In this document: piece by piece, positions 18,396-26,995 of the stretch | How the letters are laid out: every line of letters begins with the position of its first letter | Position numbering within the stretch: the first letter of the stretch is position 1 | Assembly (NCBI RefSeq): GCF_020531915.1 | Contig: NZ_JAJAVG010000006.1 | Span: forward strand, 124,001 to 188,000 | Reading direction: 5' to 3' | Source of the DNA: Methylovorus mays | Lineage (GTDB): Bacteria > Pseudomonadota > Gammaproteobacteria > Burkholderiales > Methylophilaceae | DNA: 64,000 nucleotides | Program-made: the position numbers and the translations under genes | Notes under the pieces: generated by a model | Databases searched by the model: none | What the model was told of the DNA's origin: nothing | Seen by the model: the letters and a program-made list of their open reading frames with translations, nothing else

Positions 18396-19169
18396 TCAAT
18401 CCTGTTCGGAGAGCTCCAATACCACCGGCGTATGATCCGATGGACGTTCCAGCTTGCGCGGGGCCTTGTCTATCCAGCTGGCCTGGCAGGCGGCCAGCAA
18501 TGGGGTGCTGACCAGAATGTGGTCAATGCGCAGCCCCAGATTGCGGCGAAAACCCGCCATGCGGTAATCCCACCAGCTGAAGCTGGCTTCTGGTTGTTCA
18601 AATAAACGGAACGTATCATGCAGACCCAAATCGACCAGCCCTTGAAACGCCGTCCGCTCAGGCTCGCTGACCAGCACCTGGCCTAACCAGGCAGCGGGGT
18701 CGTGTACATCGCGGTCTTCGGGGGCAATGTTGTAATCACCCAGCAAGGCCAGCTTGGGATGGACTGCCAGCTCTGCCTGCAGGTGCGTGGTGAGCGAAGC
18801 CAGCCAGTTGAGCTTGTATTGATATTTGTCTGAATCAACACTTTGCCCATTGGGAATGTAAGCGCAGACGATGCGTATGCCTTTGACCGTCGCGGCAATC
18901 AGCCTCTTTTGCTCATCGGCAAAGTCTGGAATGCCGTAGCTCGGATGTTCCAGCACATGGCGGCTGAGAATCGCGACCCCGTTATAGGTTTTCTGGCCGC
19001 TATGAATGGCGTTATAGCCAATGGCGGTTAGTGCTTCGTAGGGGAATTTGCTGTCTTCCTGCTTGGTTTCCTGCAAACACAAAACATCGGGCTGATTGGC
19101 GGTGCACCAATCCAGCACGTGCGGCAGGCGTACGTTGAGCGAGTTGACATTCCAGGTGGCGAGTTTCAC
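18396..19169 (-). CDS. xth: Exodeoxyribonuclease III
   Basis: AP endonuclease/3'-5' exonuclease of base-excision repair. 257 residues, full length; MKLATWNVNSLNVRLP, the metal ligand Glu in LQETKQED, the LLGDYNIAPEDRDVHDP block and the C-terminal SDHTPV active site are all present. The start codon is GTG at 19169, placed by AGGAG nine bases upstream. Confidence 0.97.
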   Translation of the reverse strand: MKLATWNVNSLNVRLPHVLDWCTANQPDVLCLQETKQEDSKFPYEALTAIGYNAIHSGQKTYNGVAILSRHVLEHPSYGIPDFADEQKRLIAATVKGIRIVCAYIPNGQSVDSDKYQYKLNWLASLTTHLQAELAVHPKLALLGDYNIAPEDRDVHDPAAWLGQVLVSEPERTAFQGLVDLGLHDTFRLFEQPEASFSWWDYRMAGFRRNLGLRIDHILVSTPLLAACQASWIDKAPRKLERPSDHTPVVLELSEQD

Positions 19170-19183
19170 GTAAAGCTCCTGTG

Positions 19184-19199
19184 GATGCGTGGGCGCATC
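19184..19199. other. Small hairpin upstream of xth
   Basis: GATGCG (19184-19189), loop TGGG, CGCATC (19194-19199) in the gap between the DUF4124 gene and xth. No T run. It may slow transcription entering xth; little more can be said. Confidence 0.35.
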
Positions 19200-19240
19200 T
19201 CTTGGTGGGGGCCGCTGACCAGGGTCGTGGCGTGGTTAAG

Positions 19241-19771
19241 TTAAGGGGATTTGGCCTCGGTGGCCGGTTGTTTGTCAGCGACCTTGGCCGCCTTGGACGG
19301 TTTTTTAAAGTCCGCCATGGGATTGCTGCGCGGGTACCCTGCTTGGTCCAGTGCAGTATTCCAGGTGGATTCTTCAAACCCCAGATGAGGATTTTTGCCT
19401 ACCATCAGGAAAGGCACTTGCAAGCGGCCAGTCAGTTTCTGCAATTCCAGCTTGTCTTCGTCCTTGTTCTTCAGGGTGTAGGGCGCGCCGCGTTTGTCCA
19501 GCAAGGCTTTGGCTTGATCGCATGGGCCACCGCATTCCTTGAAGACATACAGGGTGAGGGGGTTTTTTTCGACAGCCACCTTGATTTCATAAGGCTCTTT
19601 GTCGGTTTCCACCACATTCAGGCTTTGTTTCAGCTTTTCTACCGAGCGATTTTTCGCCGGTGGAGTATCCCCATAATTCACGCTTTCAGCATCGGTCCAT
19701 TTGTATACATCCGCCACGCAGCTGGTGGCGCTGCATAGAGCGATCAGGAGCAATGCACGAAAGCGCATCAT
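19241..19771 (-). CDS. Secreted DUF4124-glutaredoxin-like protein
   Basis: 176 residues. A signal peptide (FRALLLIALCSATSCVA) is followed by a short DUF4124 segment (VYKWTDAESVNYGDTPP, about 20-45) and a glutaredoxin/thioredoxin-like domain (about 70-145) with a CGGPC active-site-like motif and the cis-proline region QVPFLMVG. The C-terminal tail is Lys/Ala-rich. Likely periplasmic thiol or envelope protein; the CxxxC spacing differs from CxxC, so redox activity is uncertain. Two adjacent ATG codons begin it. It lies just downstream of prlC. Confidence 0.82.
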   Translation of the reverse strand: MMRFRALLLIALCSATSCVADVYKWTDAESVNYGDTPPAKNRSVEKLKQSLNVVETDKEPYEIKVAVEKNPLTLYVFKECGGPCDQAKALLDKRGAPYTLKNKDEDKLELQKLTGRLQVPFLMVGKNPHLGFEESTWNTALDQAGYPRSNPMADFKKPSKAAKVADKQPATEAKSP

Positions 19772-19783
19772 GGTGGTGTTTCC

Positions 19784-21841
19784 TCAGGTAGTCATGCCGT
19801 TGTGGCGCAATAGCGCATCAATATCCGGTGCACGCCCACGGAACGCAATGAAGGATTCCAGCGCCGGGCGTGAGCCGCCTTGTGCCAGGATCTCATCCCA
19901 GAAACGGCGGCCCGTTTCTTCGGATAATACCCCGTTTTCTTCAAACAGGCTGTAGGCATCGGCAGACAGCACTTCCGCCCACTTGTAGCTGTAATAACCA
20001 GCACCGTAGCCGCCAGCAAAAATATGCGAGAAGTTATTCGGAAAGCGATTCCATTTGGGTGGACGTACTACGGCTACTTCGTCGCGCACTTCCTCGATCA
20101 GGTCCAGCGAGCTCTTGCTGCCATTGGGGTCAAAGTCGCCATGCAGACGCATGTCGAACAGAGAGAACTCGATCTGGCGCACGGTCTGCATGCCCGCCTG
20201 GAAATTCTTGGCAGCGATCATCTTGTCGAACAAGTCGCGTGGCAATTGCGCGCTGGTCTCCACATGCTTGGTCATGTGACGCAGCACATCCCACTCCCAG
20301 CAGAAGTTTTCCATGAACTGGCTGGGCAGTTCCACCGCATCCCACTCCACGCCTTTGATGCCGGAAACGCCGTAATCATCCACCTGCGTCAGCATATGGT
20401 GCAGGCCATGGCCGAACTCGTGGAACATGGTGATCACTTCATCATGCGTAAACAGCGCAGGCTTGTCACCTACCGGTGCCGAGAAATTGCAGGTGAGGAA
20501 AGCCACGGGCGTTTCAACACCATGCGATTTTTTGCGACGGGTAATCGCTTCGTCCATCCAGGCGCCGCCGCGCTTGTTGTTGCGGGCGTACAGATCCAGG
20601 TAGAACTGTCCCACCAGCTTGCCCTGATGGTCGGTGATTTCGTAAAACTCGGCATTGTCATGCCATACCGGGGCGTTTGACTTGCGCACATGCACGCCAA
20701 AAATGGTCTCGGTGACCTTGAACAGGCCATGCAGCACTTGCTCTTCCGGGAAGTACTGCTTCACTTCCTGGTCGGAGAAGGCATATTTTTCTTCGCGCAA
20801 TTTTTCTGAGGCATAAGCAATATCCCAGGCCTGCAGATCAGTGAGTCCGAGTTTGCTGGCGGCGTATTCACGCAGCTCCTGCATGTCACGTTCGGCAAAC
20901 GGCTTGGCACGCACGGCCAGCGTTTGCAGAAACTCTTCCACCTGAGCCGGGCTTTCCGCCATCTTGGTGGCGAGCGACATTTCAGCGTAATTGCGATAGC
21001 CCAGCATGACGGATGCCTCATGCCGCAGCTTGAGTATGCTGGAGATCAGGGCGGTGTTATCCCACTCTGCTTTACCAAATTCCGAAGCCCGCGTGGCATA
21101 GGCACGATACAGCTGTTCACGCAAGGCACGGTCATCGGCATATTGCAGCACAGGCATGTAGGAAGGGAAATGCAGCGTGAATTTCCAGCCAGTCTTGCCA
21201 TCTTCACGGGCGGCGTCCTGGGCCGCTTGCAAGGCATCCTGGGGAATGCCGCGCAGGGTATCGGCTTTGTCGATATACAGGCTGAAGTCGTTGGTGGTAT
21301 CGAGCAGGTTTTCCTCGAACTTGGCGGACAGCGTGGATAACTCTTCCTGTATGGCCTTGAACCGGGCTTTTTGGTCATCGGGCAATTCGGCACCGCCCAG
21401 GCGGAAGTCACGCAGCTCATTGTCGACAATCTTGCGTTGGGCGGGGCTCAAGCTCCCGTAGCCTGCACTTTCGCGCAGGGCGCGGAAACGCGCATACAAG
21501 CGCTCATCCTGTGAAAGATCTGCATAAAAGGCGGTCAGCTTGGGCAGGTTGTCGTTGTAGGCCTCGCGCAGTTCCGGGCTGTTGACGACGGCATTCATGT
21601 GCGACACCTGGGACCAGGCGCGCGAAATCTGCTCTTCCATGTCCTCCATCGGGCGCACGAAGTTTTCCCAGGTGGGCGTTTCCGTTGCGCTCGCCAGTTG
21701 TTCCAGTATGGCGCGGCCCTGATCCAGCAAGCGGTCTATGGCCGGGGTGACATGGTCGGCTTTCACTTCATTGAAGCGGGGCAGGCCGGAAAAATCCAGC
21801 AACGGGTTATCTTGCAAAGCCTTGTCGTTCACGTGAGCCAT
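19784..21841 (-). CDS. prlC: Oligopeptidase A (M3 family)
   Basis: Cytoplasmic zinc oligopeptidase that degrades short peptides, including cleaved signal peptides. 685 residues, the usual length. The zinc site HEFGHGLHHML is intact and downstream blocks (GVEWDAVELPSQFMENF, FAGGYGAGYYSYKW) match the family. The ATG at 21841 sits directly on the AAGG sequence; the GTG at 21832, eight bases after AGGA, is a good alternative start. Confidence 0.97.
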   Translation of the reverse strand: MAHVNDKALQDNPLLDFSGLPRFNEVKADHVTPAIDRLLDQGRAILEQLASATETPTWENFVRPMEDMEEQISRAWSQVSHMNAVVNSPELREAYNDNLPKLTAFYADLSQDERLYARFRALRESAGYGSLSPAQRKIVDNELRDFRLGGAELPDDQKARFKAIQEELSTLSAKFEENLLDTTNDFSLYIDKADTLRGIPQDALQAAQDAAREDGKTGWKFTLHFPSYMPVLQYADDRALREQLYRAYATRASEFGKAEWDNTALISSILKLRHEASVMLGYRNYAEMSLATKMAESPAQVEEFLQTLAVRAKPFAERDMQELREYAASKLGLTDLQAWDIAYASEKLREEKYAFSDQEVKQYFPEEQVLHGLFKVTETIFGVHVRKSNAPVWHDNAEFYEITDHQGKLVGQFYLDLYARNNKRGGAWMDEAITRRKKSHGVETPVAFLTCNFSAPVGDKPALFTHDEVITMFHEFGHGLHHMLTQVDDYGVSGIKGVEWDAVELPSQFMENFCWEWDVLRHMTKHVETSAQLPRDLFDKMIAAKNFQAGMQTVRQIEFSLFDMRLHGDFDPNGSKSSLDLIEEVRDEVAVVRPPKWNRFPNNFSHIFAGGYGAGYYSYKWAEVLSADAYSLFEENGVLSEETGRRFWDEILAQGGSRPALESFIAFRGRAPDIDALLRHNGMTT

Positions 21842-21884
21842 CCTTCTGGGGAATACTGGTTTATCAAAAATGCAGTTAAGTTAT

Positions 21885-22241
21885 TTAGTTAATCAGGCGG
21901 AGCGTAAATGGGTAACGGTAAGTCTCTCCTCGGCTGGCCGCGACGGCAGCCAGGAAGCTGAACACAATATTCAGCAGCCAGACGATGCCCATGAGCACAA
22001 ATCCCACCAGGATGAAAATCAGCGCCGAGCTGATGGCCTGGGCAATCAGCACCGTAATCTGAAAATTCAGTGCTTCGCGCGATTGCTGGCTGATGTAGGG
22101 GCTATCGTTGCGTTTAAGCAGCCAGACAATCAGGCTGGGGAAAACGGAAAAAAGAATACCGCCCAGGTGTGTCAGCACCATGATATTCAGGTCGTCTGCG
22201 GGAATATCCTGCGGTTCACGCTCGTGTTCTAAGTCTGCCAT
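21885..22241 (-). CDS. DUF4870 membrane protein
   Basis: 118 residues with three membrane helices (about 26-46, 62-84, 87-105) and an acidic N-terminus, matching DUF4870/Tic20-like small membrane proteins. Function unknown. The motif SQQSREALNFQITV is typical of this family. It lies between ptsI and prlC on the same strand, 13 bp from the ptsI stop. Confidence 0.85.
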   Translation of the reverse strand: MADLEHEREPQDIPADDLNIMVLTHLGGILFSVFPSLIVWLLKRNDSPYISQQSREALNFQITVLIAQAISSALIFILVGFVLMGIVWLLNIVFSFLAAVAASRGETYRYPFTLRLIN

Positions 22242-22254
22242 GTCGTTGTCTCCT

Positions 22255-24009
22255 TTACTGGAGATTCAGTTTTTGCAGCAAAGGTTCCACCCGATCAATA
22301 TCCTGGGTACCCAGAATCTTGCGTGCTACCGGGGTGATCAAGGGCAGATCGCTCTGCAGGATTTCGCGTTTTACCGTCAGGATTTGCGATGGATGCATGG
22401 AGAACTGACGCAAGCCAAATCCCAGCAACAGCCTGGCAAGCTTGGCTTCGCCCGCCATTTCGCCGCAGACGGATACTGGTTTGCCCAGTTTGTTGCCCGC
22501 GCGTATGGTCATCTCCACCAGTTGCAGCACAGCGGGATGCAAAGGGTTATAGAGATGCGAAACAGTATCGTCAGTGCGGTCAATCGCCAACGAATACTGA
22601 ATCAAGTCATTGGTGCCGATGGACAGGAAGTCCAATTCGCGGGCAAAGGCCTCGGCACATAAAGCCGCTGCGGGGATTTCAATCATGCCGCCGACCTGGA
22701 TATCTTTGTCGTAATGGGATTTTTCCGCATCCAGACTTTGCTTGGCGCGCTCAATCAGCACCAGGGTTTGCCGTAACTCGGTAATCGAGGAGAGCATGGG
22801 GATCAGTATCTTGATCTTGCCGTAATGTGAGGCGCGCAAGATGGCGCGCAGCTGCGTCAGGAAGATTGCCGGTTCTGACAGGCACAGGCGAATGGCACGC
22901 AGCCCCAGCGCCGGGTTGGTGCATGTGCGAGCGGTATCCGGGTTCATTTCCTTGTCTGCGCCCAGATCCAGCGTGCGGATGGTAACTGGCAAATCCTTCA
23001 TGGCTTCGGCTACGCTACGGTATGCCTGGAACTGCTCTTCCTCACCGGGCATCTCGCGCCGGTTCATGAACAGAAATTCGGTACGGTAGAGACCGATGCC
23101 GGTCGCGCCCGCCGCTTTGGCATGGCTCACATCTTCCGGCACTTCAATGTTGGCATGCAGTTCAATGTTGGTGCCATCCAGCGTCACCGCTTTGGTAAGC
23201 TTGAGGCGTTTCAGCTTTTGCTGCTCGATTTCCCATTGTTCCTGCCGCAGCTTGTATTCGGCCAGAGTGTCTTTGTCCGGATTGACAATGACCACGCCCT
23301 GGTTGCCATCGACGATAATCAGCTCGCCATCACGTACCAGCGTACGTGCCCGTTGCAAGGCGACGATGGAGGGAATGTTCAGGCTACGGGCCAGAATTGC
23401 CGTATGCGAGGTGGCCCCGCCGACATCGGTGATGAAGGCGGCGAACTGGTGCTGCTTGAACTGAATGGCATCGGCCGGGGAGAGATCATGCGCCACCAGG
23501 ATGATGGCACTCTCTTGCGAGCGCAGTGGCACCTGGCTCGGGTGCCCGAGCAGGACCTTGATAATCCGCTCGACAACCTGGATCACATCCTGTTTGCGCT
23601 CGCGCAGGTATTCGTCTTCAAATTTCTCGAACTGGGCGACCAGATCTTCCATCTGCTGCTTGAGCGCCCATTCGGCATTGCAGCCTTCGGCCTTGATCAT
23701 CTGTTTGGGCGTTTCAGACAGCGCATGATCCTGCAGGATCATCAGATGCGTGCTGATGAAAGCGCTAAGCTCAGGTGGTGCTTTTTCCGGCAGCAAGCGC
23801 CGCACGGTTTCCAGGTCGTGCTTGACGGTTTTTACGGCCTTGTCAAAGCGGATGATTTCATCGGCAATCAGGGCCTTGGGCACCTGGAAATGTACTACTT
23901 CAAGCAAGGCATGCGAGACCAGATGGGCATGGCCGATGGCAATGCCGCTGGACACGCCAACGCCATGGATGGAAAAACTGACTTTGGAAGCGGGGCTGGG
24001 GGCGGCCAC
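22255..24009 (-). CDS. ptsI: Phosphoenolpyruvate-protein phosphotransferase (PTS enzyme I)
   Basis: Autophosphorylates with PEP and passes phosphate to HPr. The N-terminal domain carries the active histidine in GGATSHTAILARS; the C-terminal PEP-binding barrel has GIGLYRTEFLFMNR, KILIPM and the C-terminal SVCGEMAG. I choose GTG at 24009 (584 residues); a TTG at 24033 would overlap ptsH. No sugar-permease gene is nearby, so with HPr and the EIIA below it looks regulatory. Confidence 0.95.
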   Translation of the reverse strand: MAAPSPASKVSFSIHGVGVSSGIAIGHAHLVSHALLEVVHFQVPKALIADEIIRFDKAVKTVKHDLETVRRLLPEKAPPELSAFISTHLMILQDHALSETPKQMIKAEGCNAEWALKQQMEDLVAQFEKFEDEYLRERKQDVIQVVERIIKVLLGHPSQVPLRSQESAIILVAHDLSPADAIQFKQHQFAAFITDVGGATSHTAILARSLNIPSIVALQRARTLVRDGELIIVDGNQGVVIVNPDKDTLAEYKLRQEQWEIEQQKLKRLKLTKAVTLDGTNIELHANIEVPEDVSHAKAAGATGIGLYRTEFLFMNRREMPGEEEQFQAYRSVAEAMKDLPVTIRTLDLGADKEMNPDTARTCTNPALGLRAIRLCLSEPAIFLTQLRAILRASHYGKIKILIPMLSSITELRQTLVLIERAKQSLDAEKSHYDKDIQVGGMIEIPAAALCAEAFARELDFLSIGTNDLIQYSLAIDRTDDTVSHLYNPLHPAVLQLVEMTIRAGNKLGKPVSVCGEMAGEAKLARLLLGFGLRQFSMHPSQILTVKREILQSDLPLITPVARKILGTQDIDRVEPLLQKLNLQ

Positions 24010-24016
24010 GATAGAC

Positions 24017-24286
24017 TTATTCCGGTTCGCCAAACTTGCCCGAGATCAGGGTCACCAGCGCCTGCATGGCGGCCTCTTCATCGGCCCCATTGGTTTCGAG
24101 CACAATCTTGCTGCCCTTGCTGGCGGCCAGCATCATGACGCCCATGATGCTCTTGGCATTGACTCTTCTACCGTTGCGCTCGATCCAGATTTCGCTGCCA
24201 AACTGGCTGGCGGTTTGCGTCAGCTTGGTGGATGCGCGTGCGTGCAGGCCGAGTTTATTGATGATTTCTATTTCTTGTTTAGTCAT
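24017..24286 (-). CDS. ptsH: Phosphocarrier protein HPr
   Basis: 89 residues. The EI-phosphorylated His15 is in GLHARAST and the regulatory Ser46 is in AKSIMGVMMLAAS, which is the target of the HPr kinase encoded at 25591. Both sites are intact, so HPr can carry the two kinds of phosphorylation. It overlaps the upstream EIIA gene by 8 bp and directly precedes ptsI, forming one operon. Confidence 0.97.
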   Translation of the reverse strand: MTKQEIEIINKLGLHARASTKLTQTASQFGSEIWIERNGRRVNAKSIMGVMMLAASKGSKIVLETNGADEEAAMQALVTLISGKFGEPE

Positions 24287-24686
24287 GGTGCTTGCATGCT
24301 TCCTCAGTAAAATGGATAACGCCTTCGCTACCCCCGCTCAATGCTTTTTGTACCAGTAGCTGAATATCGCCGTTGCGGTACGTCAGTGTGCGCACCAGCA
24401 TGGGCAGGTTCACTCCGGCCACACCTTCAACCCGTCCCGGCTTCAGCAACTTGCCCACCATATTACATGGGGTCGCCCCGTAAATGTCCGAGAGGATCAG
24501 CACACCGCTGCCCTCGTCCAGTTCATTCACCAGCTGCTGCGCCTGCGGCAGCATGGCGGCTGGATCATCGTGGGTGCCGATGCCCAGTTGCTTGAGCAAT
24601 GGTGGGCGCGTACCCATCACATGACTGGCACAATGTATCAGGCTCTCACCCAATGTGCCGTGCGCAATAATCAGTATACCTATCAT
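24279..24686 (-). CDS. PTS EIIA component, mannose family
   Basis: 135-residue EIIA domain of the mannose (ManX) type; His9 in IIAHGTLGES is the phosphorylation site, and ILSDIYGATPCN matches the family. It stands alone, with no IIB, IIC or IID, as in other betaproteobacterial regulatory PTS sets. Likely an output of the EI-HPr relay. It lies 50 bp after rapZ and overlaps ptsH. Confidence 0.93.
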   Translation of the reverse strand: MIGILIIAHGTLGESLIHCASHVMGTRPPLLKQLGIGTHDDPAAMLPQAQQLVNELDEGSGVLILSDIYGATPCNMVGKLLKPGRVEGVAGVNLPMLVRTLTYRNGDIQLLVQKALSGGSEGVIHFTEEACKHHD

Positions 24687-24736
24687 GAAAGCGTCCTGTT
24701 GCCGGGGTCCGGCATCGTGAATTTGAACAAGCTTGT

Positions 24737-25588
24737 TTACTCCAGCTCGCGGTGCCTGATTAGCACTTTTTGTTGTTTATCCTTGAAGTACTGGCTCAGC
24801 TGCTCGACAAAAAATACCGAGCGATGCTGACCGCCGGTGCAGCCTATCGCGACCGTCAGATAGCTGCGATGGTCGCCATCAAAACAGGGCAGCCAGCGCT
24901 CTACGTAGCCGCGTATGTCCTGCAGCATCTCCAGTGCCATGGGCTGTTGCCGCAAAAAGTCCTGCACTGGGGCGTCCTTGCCGGTGAGCGGGCGCAATAC
25001 CGGATCGTAATGGGGGTTGGGCAGGCAGCGCACATCAAACACAAAGTCGGCATCCAGTGGAATGCCGTGCTTGAAGCCGAAGGAGACAAACAACAGCGTC
25101 ATGCCCGTGCTCTGCTGAACGACAAAATCGCGCACCCAGTTGCGCAAGGTGTTGGCGCTAAGGTTGCTGGTGTCGATGCGGTGATCCAGGTTCACCAGCC
25201 GGTTCAAGAGCTGCCGCTCGTATTCTATGCTCTCGGCCAGTGTGGTTTTTTCATCGCTAAGTGGGTGGCGGCGCCGCGTTTCGCTGAAGCGCTTGACCAG
25301 AGTTTCAGCGTTGGACTCCAGATAGAGCACTTGCACGGAGATCCCTTTGTCGCGTAATGCCTGGATGTTTTCCGGCAAGGTTTCCAGCGCTGCGCTACGG
25401 GTGTCTATGCTGATCGCCACGCGCTGCTGGGTGGCGGGCGCCAGATGTTCGGAAATCTGGGGTAACAGGGTGGCGGGCAGATTGTCTATGCAATAAAAAC
25501 CGGCATCTTCCAGGGCGCGCAACACGATGCTTTTGCCCGAGCCAGAAAGACCGGTGACGATGATGAGCCGCATCTTGCTGGTGGCCAC
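24737..25588 (-). CDS. rapZ: RNase adapter protein RapZ
   Basis: Nucleotide-binding adapter that in E. coli guides RNase E to the GlmZ small RNA. 283 residues; Walker A GLSGSGKS at 13-20 and the C-terminal metabolite-binding region with IGCTGGQHRSV. Start is GTG at 25588, preceded by AGGGTT; an ATG five codons in is the alternative. Two bases separate it from hprK. Its RNA target here is unknown. Confidence 0.95.
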   Translation of the reverse strand: MATSKMRLIIVTGLSGSGKSIVLRALEDAGFYCIDNLPATLLPQISEHLAPATQQRVAISIDTRSAALETLPENIQALRDKGISVQVLYLESNAETLVKRFSETRRRHPLSDEKTTLAESIEYERQLLNRLVNLDHRIDTSNLSANTLRNWVRDFVVQQSTGMTLLFVSFGFKHGIPLDADFVFDVRCLPNPHYDPVLRPLTGKDAPVQDFLRQQPMALEMLQDIRGYVERWLPCFDGDHRSYLTVAIGCTGGQHRSVFFVEQLSQYFKDKQQKVLIRHRELE

Positions 25589-25590
25589 GC

Positions 25591-26556
25591 TTAACCCTCT
25601 ACTTGTTGCTGGCGTTTCATGGCTTTGCTCATCTCGCGATGCTGGCGCTGCATGAATTGCTTGGTGCCGTTAATGCCCCGCAGCAACAGCATGTGGTTGC
25701 GCACGGCGACTTCGACCAGCACCGCAATATTGCGGCCAGCGGCCACGGGAATCATGACTTTGGGGATTTTCACACCCAGTATTTTTTCGTGATGCGATTT
25801 GATCTTGAGCCTGTCCAGCAGTTGCGGTGCCAGAGTATCGGCCATCTCAAGCTGAATGATGAGGTCGAGCGGCTTGGTCGGTTTGACGGCGTTGTCACCA
25901 AACAGGGCACGGATGTTCAGGATGCCCAGCCCGCGCACTTCCAGGAAATCCTGCAGAATAGGTGGGCACCGCCCCTCAAGCCGGTCCGGCGCAATGCGGT
26001 AAAAATCGACAATATCATCCGCCACCAGGCGATGCCCGCGCGAGATCAGTTCCAGTGCGAGTTCGCTTTTACCAATGGCCGGGTTGCCCTTGATCAGAAT
26101 GCCAAAGCCTTGTACTTCGATGAAAACACCATGGGAGCTCTCGGATTCGGCGACCGCTTGCGCCAGGTAATGGCTCAAGACATCCATCAGCCCCGGGCTG
26201 CGCATGGGCGAGGTAAACAAGGGAGTTTGAAAATCATCCGAGGCTGCATTCAGCTCGGCCGGTGGTTTTTCACCATTGGCCACGACCACGGCGGCCAGGT
26301 CGGTGGAAAACAGATTGTGGATGGCTTTCTTGAGCTCTGGCTTGGGCAGGCTGCGCAAGTAATCCATCTCGGCACAGCCCAACACTTGCACACGGTTGGG
26401 ATGCACAAAATTCAGATGTCCGATCAGTGCCAGCGAGGGCTTGGTTACCGTTTCACTGGTGAGCAGGTTTTCGCCGCCATTCAGCCCGGAAACCCAGGTG
26501 AGTTTGAGATTGCGGCGCATATCCCGGTAAAGCTGTGCAACACTGATGGTAGCCAT
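25591..26556 (-). CDS. hprK: HPr kinase/phosphorylase
   Basis: Bifunctional enzyme that phosphorylates and dephosphorylates Ser46 of HPr. 321 residues: N-terminal regulatory domain and C-terminal kinase with P-loop GNPAIGKSE, a following LVADD segment and the HprK signature EVRGLGILNIRALFG. In many proteobacteria ptsN sits between hpf and hprK; here only an 82-bp gap with a hairpin lies there. Confidence 0.96.
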   Translation of the reverse strand: MATISVAQLYRDMRRNLKLTWVSGLNGGENLLTSETVTKPSLALIGHLNFVHPNRVQVLGCAEMDYLRSLPKPELKKAIHNLFSTDLAAVVVANGEKPPAELNAASDDFQTPLFTSPMRSPGLMDVLSHYLAQAVAESESSHGVFIEVQGFGILIKGNPAIGKSELALELISRGHRLVADDIVDFYRIAPDRLEGRCPPILQDFLEVRGLGILNIRALFGDNAVKPTKPLDLIIQLEMADTLAPQLLDRLKIKSHHEKILGVKIPKVMIPVAAGRNIAVLVEVAVRNHMLLLRGINGTKQFMQRQHREMSKAMKRQQQVEG

Positions 26557-26577
26557 ATGATTACCTTATGTTCGACA

Positions 26578-26627
26578 GGGACAAGGCGGCTAGCGGTGAG
26601 TAAGAGAACACGCCATTGCCTTGTCCC
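26578..26627. other. Inverted repeat between hpf and hprK
   Basis: GGGACAAGGC (26578-26587) and GCCTTGTCCC (26618-26627): perfect 10-bp arms, 30-base loop. It occupies most of the 82-bp hpf-hprK gap where ptsN is found in relatives. No T run follows on either strand, so it may be an mRNA processing or stability hairpin, or a scar. Confidence 0.65.
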
Positions 26628-26638
26628 CGATTGGACCT

Positions 26639-26968
26639 TTATTCCGCAGCCGCCTGATGCTTGAGGGCACCGTTGGCTTTGTGATGGTCGCTTACTTTTT
26701 CCTTGTGCTTCAGAACCTGGCGGTCCAGCTTGTCAGCCAGCGTGTCAATCGCGCTATACATATTGTCGCCGCTGCTTTCTGCATGGATATCGTGACCCGG
26801 CACATGAATGGTGGCTTCCACTTTCTGCGCCAGCTTCTCTACGCTCATGGTGACTTTGACGTCAATCACATGGTCGAAGTGGTTACTCACGCGCTCAAGC
26901 TTGCTCTGCACATATTCGCGCAGGGCTGGGGTAACGTCGAGATGGTGTCCGGTGAGATGCAGGTTCAT
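26639..26968 (-). CDS. hpf: Ribosome hibernation promoting factor (short HPF)
   Basis: 109 residues, the short HPF/YfiA-like family: MNLHLTGHHLDVTPALREYVQ start, basic centre (KLERVSNHFDHVIDVKVTM) and HAESSGDNMYSAIDTLADKLDRQ. Binds the 30S subunit and promotes dimerisation of idle ribosomes. Located directly after rpoN, the conserved position in proteobacteria. Confidence 0.95.
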   Translation of the reverse strand: MNLHLTGHHLDVTPALREYVQSKLERVSNHFDHVIDVKVTMSVEKLAQKVEATIHVPGHDIHAESSGDNMYSAIDTLADKLDRQVLKHKEKVSDHHKANGALKHQAAAE

Positions 26969-26995
26969 GATTTACTCCTTCAGGTAAAACGCAGA

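Noticed and set aside
18396-19169. Competence island linking dprA, TfoX-like and xth
   Set aside because: dprA is about 9 kb from the TfoX-like gene, with housekeeping genes between, and the TfoX protein has only one domain.
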